Source: Specibacter cremeus
GTDB lineage: Bacteria > Actinomycetota > Actinomycetes > Actinomycetales > Micrococcaceae
Direction of reading: 5' to 3'
DNA: 59,094 bases
Assembly: GCF_003946885.1 (NCBI RefSeq)
Contig: NZ_RWKQ01000006.1
Location: 653 to 59,746 of the forward strand
Shown here: in pieces, positions 52,838 to 59,094 of the stretch
Numbering within the stretch: the stretch's first letter is position 1
Layout: every line of letters begins with the position of its first letter
The notes under the pieces: generated by a model
Databases searched by the model: none
Told to the model about the DNA's origin: nothing
The model's input: the letters and a program-made list of their open reading frames with translations, nothing else
Position numbers and translations under genes: made by a program

Positions 52838-52903
52838 CCCAACTATGACGCAGTAAGTGCTGATAATCCGCGGATTCTCAGCACTTACTGCGTCATAGTT
52901 GGG
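52838..52903. repeat. 66-nt near-perfect palindromic element, copy 2
   Basis: Thirty-two of 33 base pairs match. Outer arms CCCAACTATGACGCAGTAAG and complement, inner AATCCGCGGATT; the only mismatch is 52864 against 52877. It separates convergent genes. The stop codon TAA of the pseudouridine synthase lies in the right arm, so its last residues (PTMTQ) are element-encoded. A diverged copy is at 7388-7453. Confidence 0.92.
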
Positions 52904-53808
52904 AATGCCGAGAGGCGTAAGCGGGAGTCGAAGCGTGCCGGGCGGCCGCTGAGCGGGTCGGTGAATTCGATGCTCTTGGCCAGCAGCTGCAGCGGTTTCG
53001 TGTAATCGTCCGGCGTCTCCGGCAACAGCACCGGGTAGAACGGGTCATTGACGATGCCGATGCCCTGGGCGGCCAGGTGCACGCGCAGCTGGTGCGTCTT
53101 GCCGGTGTGCGGGGACAGCCGGTACCGCCCAACCCGCCCCGCCGCGCCGTCGGCCGTGTCCACCAGCTCGATGCGGGTCTCCGCATTCGGCTCGCCCTCC
53201 ACCTCCTGCGCCAGCAGGTACGTGCGCGACTTGACCATGCGGCTGCGCACCGTCAGCGGAAATTGGAGCTCCGGACGAACGCCGGCGACGGCCTCATACG
53301 TCTTTTGAACCCGGCGCCTTTCGAACAGCAACTGGTAGGCGCCGCGGGTGTCCGGGTTGGCGGAGAACAACAGGACGCCGGCCGTCATGCGGTCCAGCCG
53401 GTGGATGGGGACCAGATCCGGCATATCCAGCATGACGCGCAGGCGCACAAGAGCCGACTCCTGGACGTACATGCCGCCGGGCGTCGTGGGCAGAAAGTGC
53501 GGCTTGTCCACGACGACCAGGTGCTCGTCGCGGTGCAGCACGCCCAGCTCGACCGGCAGCCGCGCCTCGACCGGCAGTTCCCGGTAGTACCAGATGAACG
53601 TGTGCTCGTTCAGCGGGGTGTCCGGGGTGACCACGTCGCCGCCGAGCGCCTTGACCTCGCCGCGCCGGAAACGGTCCACGATCCCGTCCCGGTCCACGTG
53701 GTTGAAGCGTTCCAGCACATACTCCATGGCCGTGGCCCACGGGCCCGCCGCCGGCATGCGCATGCGGGTCGCGTTGACGCCGTTGCGTACCGGCAGGGGG
53801 GACTTCAT
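52885..53808 (-). CDS. RluA-family RNA pseudouridine synthase
   Basis: 307 residues from the ATG at 53808, the second of two adjacent ATGs, with GAAGG better spaced. The catalytic motif HRLDRMTAGVLLFS has the active Asp. GKTHQLRVHLAAQGIGIVNDP is the second family motif. It isomerises uridine in rRNA or tRNA; the exact site is unknown. No S4 domain is obvious at the N-terminus. The C-terminal five residues come from the palindromic element. Confidence 0.92.
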   Translation of the reverse strand: MKSPLPVRNGVNATRMRMPAAGPWATAMEYVLERFNHVDRDGIVDRFRRGEVKALGGDVVTPDTPLNEHTFIWYYRELPVEARLPVELGVLHRDEHLVVVDKPHFLPTTPGGMYVQESALVRLRVMLDMPDLVPIHRLDRMTAGVLLFSANPDTRGAYQLLFERRRVQKTYEAVAGVRPELQFPLTVRSRMVKSRTYLLAQEVEGEPNAETRIELVDTADGAAGRVGRYRLSPHTGKTHQLRVHLAAQGIGIVNDPFYPVLLPETPDDYTKPLQLLAKSIEFTDPLSGRPARFDSRLRLSAFPTMTQ

Positions 53809-53911
53809 CACCCTTCAAGGGTACCGGCGGTTCCCGGGGCCGCTGCCGGCTCGCCGTCACATGGCCGCTGAACCGGGCGCCGTGTCGGTGCCCGTGGATA
53901 TGATCGGTCGC

Positions 53912-54346
53912 ATGACTGATTTGGGGGACAATCTGGCAGTGTGGCATGGCGCGAGCGAGAGCGTGGAGGGCGTCCCGGCGATCCGGGCCGAGCACGTGCA
54001 GGCCTGGCGGGACTGGTTGTCGGCGAACAGCTATACGGTCCCAGAGATCTGGTTGATCATCCACGACCGGGGTGCCGGCACGCCGAGCGTCGGCTTCCAT
54101 GACGCGATCGAGCATGCGCTGTGTTTCGGCTGGGTGGACAGCAGGGCCGTCCGGCGCGATCACGACAGCGTGTACGTGGCATTCGCGCCACGGCATCCGT
54201 CGACCGTGTGGGGCCCGGCCAGCCGGCGCCGCGCCGAACGCATGATCGAGGCCGGCCTGATGCGCCCGCCCGGCCAGCACCTCATCGACCAGGCCAGGGC
54301 GGCCGGCACGTGGGAAGCACCCAAGGACGCCCGGGCCCGATCCTGA
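53912..54346 (+). CDS. YdeI/OmpD-associated family protein, C-terminally truncated
   Basis: 144 residues from the ATG at 53912, which lies 7 nt after a TATGAT -10 (53899-53904). IEHALCFGWVDSRAVRRDHDS and RHPSTVWGPASRRRAERMIE match the family and the 198-residue paralogue at 43364. It ends GTWEAPKDARARS where the paralogue continues about 55 residues. Truncation by rearrangement near the nei2 3' end is likely; activity is doubtful. Confidence 0.75.
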   Translation: MTDLGDNLAVWHGASESVEGVPAIRAEHVQAWRDWLSANSYTVPEIWLIIHDRGAGTPSVGFHDAIEHALCFGWVDSRAVRRDHDSVYVAFAPRHPSTVWGPASRRRAERMIEAGLMRPPGQHLIDQARAAGTWEAPKDARARS

Positions 54347-54356
54347 CTCGCCGCCG

Positions 54357-55166
54357 TTACGACACCGGCTGGCAGCGCGGGCAGTAGTAGATGTCGCGGG
54401 CCGGGCGGGCCGGCACGGCCGGGTCGCCCAGGGTGGCGTGCCGGATGATGCTCCCGCACCGCTTGCACGGCCGGCCCGCCAGCCGGTACACCCACAGCGC
54501 CCCGTCGCCGCGGGATGGGCCGCCCGTGGTGCTGCGCACGGCCCGGTCCTTGTTGGCCTCGAGCAGGCGTTTGGCCAGTTCGACCATTCGCACCAGGTCC
54601 GGTACCGCACCGACGGGCGTGGCCGGGTGCACACCACCCAGGAAGCACAGCTCGCTGCGGTAGATGTTGCCGATCCCGGCCAGGTTCCGCTGGTCCAGCA
54701 GGGCCAGGCCGATGGGCCGGGCGGGATCTTGCCGCAGCCGGCGCAGCGCCTCGGCCGGATACCAGTCAGGTCCCAGCAGATCCGGACCCAGCCGGCCGAC
54801 GACGTCGTCCAGCCGCGTCGCCGGCACCACCTCGAGCGTCGCCAGCGAAAAACCGACGACGACGGCCCGTTCCGTCCGCAGCACGGCGCGCGCCGTGTGC
54901 GCCGGCCGCCGCCAGCGCGGTGCTGGGTCACCGGTCGGGTAAATGTGCCAGATGCCGTCCATGCCCAGGTGCGAATGGATGACCACGCCAGCGGAAACGT
55001 CCATGAGCAGGTGCTTGCCGTGCGCCCGGACGCCCTCCACAACCCGCCCGGCCAGGTCCACGGCGGCCAGCGATGGCACACGGAAATCCGACCGGGCCAG
55101 CCGTTCCCCGGCCAGCGCCCGGTGCAGGTCCCGGGCCTGGCGCCACACGGTGTCCCCCTCAGGCAC
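54357..55166 (-). CDS. nei2: Endonuclease VIII/Fpg-family DNA glycosylase (Nei2)
   Basis: 269 residues from the GTG at 55166, with GAGGGG upstream. Starts PEGDTVWRQA with the catalytic Pro and Glu. RNLAGIGNIYRSELCF is the H2TH motif. The zinc finger CKRCG...YYCPRCQ closes the protein. It removes oxidised bases and cleaves the AP site. It lies 32 bp after lhr on the same strand; lhr-nei adjacency is also known in Mycobacterium, which suggests a shared repair role. Confidence 0.93.
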   Translation of the reverse strand: MPEGDTVWRQARDLHRALAGERLARSDFRVPSLAAVDLAGRVVEGVRAHGKHLLMDVSAGVVIHSHLGMDGIWHIYPTGDPAPRWRRPAHTARAVLRTERAVVVGFSLATLEVVPATRLDDVVGRLGPDLLGPDWYPAEALRRLRQDPARPIGLALLDQRNLAGIGNIYRSELCFLGGVHPATPVGAVPDLVRMVELAKRLLEANKDRAVRSTTGGPSRGDGALWVYRLAGRPCKRCGSIIRHATLGDPAVPARPARDIYYCPRCQPVS

Positions 55167-55198
55167 CGGATCCCCTCGGGACTGGACTATGCACGGAA

Positions 55199-58100
55199 CT
55201 ATGCACGGATCCGCAACCCCCGCGGCGTGCTGTAGGCGCCGGCGGCCTGCAGCGCCGCCGCGACCGGCGTGCCCAGCAGGTCCACGCCGTTGACCTTCTC
55301 CATGGCCAGCTTGTCCACGCCGCCGCGCAGCACGACGCGGACCAGGGCCCCGGCCGCCAGGGCGAGCGGGCCGTCGTCGTCCGTGAAACACAGCAGCGTC
55401 TTGCCGCCGCGCTCCACATACAGCACCAGCGCCCCGTCCACCAGTGCCACGAGCGCGCCCGCCTTCCGGCCCGGCCGGTGCCCGACGTCCAGGACCGGCC
55501 ACGGCAGTGCCGCCCCGTACGGGTTCGCCGGGTCGGTCGCCGCCAGCACCACGGCCTGCGGCGGGCGCGGGTTGGCGGCGGCGTCCGCGGCGAACGAGCG
55601 CAGCCTGTCGACCGTGGCCGGAACGGCGAACTGTGCGGCGCCCAGGTGCTCGATGAAGTACCCGCGCCGGCACCGGCCGGCCTCCTCCAGCCGGGCCAAC
55701 ACCTTGTACATGAGCCCGAAACCGCCCGGCACGCCCTGGCTCATGACCGATCCGCGCGTGACCACCCCGTACCGGTCCAGCAGCAGTTCGGCCAGCGCGG
55801 CGGAGTGTTCCGCCACCTGCAATGAGGCCCCGTGCGCCGATGCCGGGGTCGACTCCGGCAGCGGCAGCGCGCTCCACCGCCCGGCGGCCAGCGGCGGCGT
55901 GGCGCGCCCGGGCGCGGCCCGCCCGGGCAGCCCGCCGTACCGTCCGGACCGGCCGGGGCGCAGCCGTGGCGGCGTGGGCCGCTGCCGGTGCGAGGTGTGC
56001 CCGCCGGCCAGCAGCGCCCGGACCGGGGCGAACGTGTCATTGCCGGCGCGCCCCGCCCAGAACAGGTCCCACAGCGCGGTGGTCAGCTCGTCGTCGGAGG
56101 GCAGGATGTCCGGGGCGTCGGCCACGAGTTCGCGCAATTGGTGGAAGAAGTACGCGCCGCCGCCGGCCAGCCGGTCCAGCAGCCTGCGCTGCAGTTCGGT
56201 GGGCGTGAAGTCCGCCGCCTGGGCCAGCGTCAGCGCGGCGGACTCCGCCGCGTGCAGCGCCACCCAGCCGTCATTGCCGGGAATCGGGCCCGCCCCGGAC
56301 GCGATGACCTCGCCGGAGGCCATCAGCTCGTCCAGTAGGCCGGGCGCATAGCCGGCCACGCGCGCGGCCAGCACCAGCGGTTCCCACGCCGAGGCCGGGA
56401 TCGGCACGCCCGCCAGCTGGTCCACGACCGCCAGCACGCCGTCCACCCCGCGCAGGGCCGGCGCCCCGGACACGGCCGCCACGTTCTGCCAGGCGGGCAG
56501 GAACCGGCCGAACGTGGCGGCATCCACCGGCTCCACCTCGGCCCGCAGGGCGGCCAGCGACCGGTTGCGCAGCCGCCGCAGCACGCCGACGTCGCACCAT
56601 TCGCCGCCCGCCTCCCGATCCCCCAGCAGTTCGGGGGGAAGGAAATCTCCCTCGACCACGCGCCGGTCCGCGGCCAGCCGGGCCAGCCCCGAGCGGACGA
56701 CGGCGATGCCCAGTCCCAGCCGCAGCGCGGCCGCCGCCGCGGTGAACGGCCCGTGGGTGCGGGCGTACCGGCCCAACAGGTCCCCGAGCGGGTCCGGAAC
56801 GGGTTCGATGAACGCCGACGGCACGCCCATGGGCAGCGGGATCCCGAGCGCGTCGCGCAGCCGGGACGCGTCCTCGATCGCGGCGAACCGCGCCTCACCG
56901 GCCATGTTCACGCGCAGGGCGCGGTGCGCGCGGACCAGCCGGTCCAGGTGCGCCGCGGCCACGTCCGGCCACGCGTGCGCCGCGGTACCAGCGACACCGG
57001 GCGGCCCGCCGTCGTCCGTGGCCGCGGCACCTGCGACACCACGCTCCGGTTCCGCGACCTCCGACTCCAGCCGGGCGGCGACCTCGTCCACGGTCAGCGG
57101 GCCGAGCAGCCGCAGCAGGTCGGCGACGCCCTCCAACCCGCGGGCGCGCCGGCCCGGGGCCAGCCACTGCAGCTGCGCCTCGGTCTCGACGATGACGCGC
57201 GGGTCCAGCAGTTCGCGCAACTCGGCCCGGCCCAGCAGTTCGTCCAGCAGCGCCGGGTCCAGCGACAGTGCGGCGGCGCGGCGTTCGGCCAGCGGCGAGT
57301 CGCCCTCGTACAGGAACGTGGCCACGTACCCGAACAGCAGGGCGCGGGCGAACGGGGACGGCTGGTTCGTGGTGGTCTCGACCAGGCGCAGCTCGCGCCG
57401 TTCGACGCCGGCCGCGAGGGCCTTCAGCGCGGGCAGGTCGTACACGTCCTGCAGGCATTCGCGCACGGTCTCGAGTACGATCGGGAACTGCGGGTACTTG
57501 CGCGCCACGTCCAGCAGCTGCGCCGAGCGTTGGCGCTGCTGCCACAGTGGCGACCGCTTGCCCGGGTTCTGCCGCGGCAGCAGTAGAGCCCGGGCCGCGC
57601 ATTCGCGGAAACGGCTGGCGAACAGCGCTGAACCGCCCACCTCCGCCGTGACGATCGCGTCGAGCTCGTCGGGGGCGAACAGGAACAGCTCGGCGCCGGG
57701 CGGGTCGTCGTCCATCAGCGGCACACGCAGCACGATCCCGTCGTCGGAGGCCATCGCCGAACCGTCCAGCCCGTACCGCTCCTGCAGCCGGGCGCCCACG
57801 GCCAGGGCCCACGGCGCGTGCACCGGCATGCCGAACGGGCTGTGCAGGACGACACGCCAGTCGCCGAGCTCGTCGTGGAAGCGCTCCACCAGCAGCGTCC
57901 TGTCATCGGGCACGACGCCGGTGGCCGCCTTTTGCTCGTCAAGGTAGCCGAGCAGATTGTTGGCTGCCCAGTCGTCCAGCCCGGTGGCACGGCAGCGGGC
58001 CAGTGCGTCCTCGCGCGGGGCGGCCGCCACCTCCCGGGTGAACGCGCCGAGCGCCCGGCCGAGTTCCACCGGCCGGCCCAGTGAATCGCCCTTCCAGAAC

Positions 58101-59094
58101 GGCAGTTTGCCCGGTTGCCCGAACGCGGGGGAGACGAGCACCCGGTCGAACGTGATGTCCTCGATCTTCCAGCTGGTGGCGCCCAGCGCGAAGACGTCGC
58201 CGACGCGGGACTCGTACACCATCTCCTCGTCGAGCTCGCCGACCCGGCGCCCTCCGGTGGTCGAGCTTGTCGAGACCGAGCCTCCGGTGGTCGAGCTTGT
58301 CGAGACCGAGACCCCGGGGTCCCCGACGATATACACGCCGAACAGGCCGCGGTCCGGGATGGTGCCGCCCGAGGTGACGGCCAGCCGTTGCGCGCCCGGA
58401 CGCCCGGTGATGGTGCCGCCCACCCGGTCCCACACGATGCGCGGGCGCAGCTCGGCGAACTCGTCCGACGGGTAGCGGCCGGCCAGCAGGTCCAGCGTGG
58501 CGTCGAACGCGCTGCGCGGCAGGGCCGCGAACGGGGCGCTGCGCCGGACGGTGTCGAACCAGTCGTCCACGCCGATGCCGCCCAGCGCCGTGGCGGCCAC
58601 GGTCTGCTGGGCCAGGATGTCCAGCGGGTTGGCGGGCACGGCGAGCGGTTCGATCTGCCCGGCCAGCATGCGCTCGACCGTCACGGTCGAATGCAGCAGG
58701 TCGGCCCGATGCTTGGGGAACAGCACACCCTGGGAAACCTCGTTGACCTGGTGCCCGGCCCGGCCCACCCGTTGCAGCCCGCTGGCCACCGACGGCGGCG
58801 ACTCGACCTGGATGACCAGGTCCACGGCACCCATGTCGATGCCCAGCTCCAGGCTGGAGGTGGCGACCACGCAGCGCAGCCGGCCGGACTTCAGGTCGTC
58901 CTCGATGAGTGCCCGCTGTTCCTTGGACACCGAGCCGTGGTGCGCCTTGGCGAGCACATTCGGCGCGCCCGCGACCGACCCGGCCTGCGCCATCATCTCG
59001 GCGGGAAGCCGGGCCGCTGGTCGAGCTTGTCGAGACCCGTCCGCTGGTCGAGCTTGTCGAGACCCGTCCGCTGGTCGAGCTTGTCGAGACCCGT
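55199..59094 (-). CDS. lhr: Lhr-type DNA helicase, 5' end outside window, with repeat inserts
   Basis: About 1298 codons are visible with no stop up to the edge. The helicase C-terminal RecA domain is present (AKAHHGSVSKEQR, SSLELGIDMGAVDLVIQVESP, GLQRVGRAGHQV), then the winged-helix/Lhr core (PRIVWDRVGGTITGRPGAQR, ELDEEMVYESRVGDVFALGA) and the long Lhr C-terminal region. Two repeat arrays lie in frame: 58251-58310 (units of SVSTSSTTGG) after GVYIVGDPG, and 59014-59094 (units of GSRQARPAD) before MMAQAGSVAGAP. Both look like surface loops. The N-terminal motor domain is beyond the window. Confidence 0.93.
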   Translation of the reverse strand, partial: GSRQARPADGSRQARPADGSRQARPAARLPAEMMAQAGSVAGAPNVLAKAHHGSVSKEQRALIEDDLKSGRLRCVVATSSLELGIDMGAVDLVIQVESPPSVASGLQRVGRAGHQVNEVSQGVLFPKHRADLLHSTVTVERMLAGQIEPLAVPANPLDILAQQTVAATALGGIGVDDWFDTVRRSAPFAALPRSAFDATLDLLAGRYPSDEFAELRPRIVWDRVGGTITGRPGAQRLAVTSGGTIPDRGLFGVYIVGDPGVSVSTSSTTGGSVSTSSTTGGRRVGELDEEMVYESRVGDVFALGATSWKIEDITFDRVLVSPAFGQPGKLPFWKGDSLGRPVELGRALGAFTREVAAAPREDALARCRATGLDDWAANNLLGYLDEQKAATGVVPDDRTLLVERFHDELGDWRVVLHSPFGMPVHAPWALAVGARLQERYGLDGSAMASDDGIVLRVPLMDDDPPGAELFLFAPDELDAIVTAEVGGSALFASRFRECAARALLLPRQNPGKRSPLWQQRQRSAQLLDVARKYPQFPIVLETVRECLQDVYDLPALKALAAGVERRELRLVETTTNQPSPFARALLFGYVATFLYEGDSPLAERRAAALSLDPALLDELLGRAELRELLDPRVIVETEAQLQWLAPGRRARGLEGVADLLRLLGPLTVDEVAARLESEVAEPERGVAGAAATDDGGPPGVAGTAAHAWPDVAAAHLDRLVRAHRALRVNMAGEARFAAIEDASRLRDALGIPLPMGVPSAFIEPVPDPLGDLLGRYARTHGPFTAAAAALRLGLGIAVVRSGLARLAADRRVVEGDFLPPELLGDREAGGEWCDVGVLRRLRNRSLAALRAEVEPVDAATFGRFLPAWQNVAAVSGAPALRGVDGVLAVVDQLAGVPIPASAWEPLVLAARVAGYAPGLLDELMASGEVIASGAGPIPGNDGWVALHAAESAALTLAQAADFTPTELQRRLLDRLAGGGAYFFHQLRELVADAPDILPSDDELTTALWDLFWAGRAGNDTFAPVRALLAGGHTSHRQRPTPPRLRPGRSGRYGGLPGRAAPGRATPPLAAGRWSALPLPESTPASAHGASLQVAEHSAALAELLLDRYGVVTRGSVMSQGVPGGFGLMYKVLARLEEAGRCRRGYFIEHLGAAQFAVPATVDRLRSFAADAAANPRPPQAVVLAATDPANPYGAALPWPVLDVGHRPGRKAGALVALVDGALVLYVERGGKTLLCFTDDDGPLALAAGALVRVVLRGGVDKLAMEKVNGVDLLGTPVAAALQAAGAYSTPRGLRIRA
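58251..58310. repeat. Two exact 30-nt repeat units inside lhr
   Basis: Units 58251-58280 and 58281-58310 are identical and contain GGTGGTCGAGCTTGTCGAGA. Thirty nt is ten codons, so the helicase frame is kept. Confidence 0.95.
59014..59094. repeat. Three exact 27-nt repeat units inside lhr, running off the window
   Basis: Units 59014-59040, 59041-59067 and 59068-59094 are identical and contain TGGTCGAGCTTGTCGAGACC. Twenty-seven nt is nine codons. The array continues past the edge, so its real length is unknown. Confidence 0.95.

Overview
The window is high-GC DNA with the gene content of an Actinomycetota aerobe. I place it in the Micrococcaceae, Arthrobacter in the broad sense. The reasons are a RamB-type regulator beside aceA/aceB, an MctP monocarboxylate permease with its DUF3311 partner, lhr next to nei2, a DUF6318-like lipoprotein, several apparently leaderless genes, and many copies of a short TCGAGCTTGTCGA-type repeat. 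No rRNA, tRNA, CRISPR array, phage or insertion sequence was seen. Genus-level placement is inference.

Layout. 1-1060: end of a DUF6318-like lipoprotein gene, an S4 RNA-binding protein and a repeat array. 1061-7380: a four-gene sugar-catabolic operon (two TIM-barrel isomerases and two Gfo/Idh/MocA dehydrogenases), a divergent ROK regulator, and the remnant of a sugar ABC transporter. 7461-13127: a DsbA-family protein, then the glyoxylate shunt (aceA, aceB) with a divergent RamB-like regulator. 13249-13889: a VapBC-type toxin-antitoxin pair. 13937-17747: a TetR regulator facing an amino-acid permease/amidohydrolase operon. 17825-20948: an SDR, acyl-CoA dehydrogenase and APH-type kinase operon that resembles 4-hydroxy acid catabolism (ACAD10/11 or LvaA/LvaC logic). 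21005-23004: a rearranged NitT/TauT-type ABC locus. 23079-30362: an oxidoreductase, an SRPBCC protein, two large tandem pRiA4b-ORF3 paralogues, a DUF1801 protein and a DUF2127/acetyltransferase-like fusion ORF. 30466-36409: a large cell-wall subtilase, a YhhQ queuosine-precursor transporter and tgt. 36524-38529: the monocarboxylate uptake pair. 38693-45716: SRPBCC, MarR/MFS, NUDIX, VOC with a tiny RHH gene, YdeI-like, PAP2 and GH76. 45884-47872: a second SDR/acyl-CoA dehydrogenase pair. 47997-59094: DUF1684, SRPBCC, ppc, a small unknown protein, an RluA-type synthase, a truncated YdeI-like protein, nei2 and most of lhr.

How the genes fit together. Much of the window concerns short-chain acid metabolism: monocarboxylate uptake, glyoxylate shunt and its regulator, PEP carboxylase, and two acyl-CoA modules. 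Several catabolic loci sit beside their own regulator with a visible operator or promoter motif.

Most unusual signals. (1) One short repeat family occurs as eight arrays. Five are intergenic. Three lie in frame inside genes (a dehydrogenase C-terminus and two loops of the Lhr helicase), with unit lengths of 24, 27 and 30 nt, all multiples of three. (2) Two diverged copies of a 66-nt palindromic element occupy convergent intergenic regions. (3) Deletion scars remove the front of two transporter loci. (4) The sugar operon and the transporter remnant share one promoter box. Gene starts given here are chosen from ribosome-binding sites and overlaps and often differ from the longest open frame.
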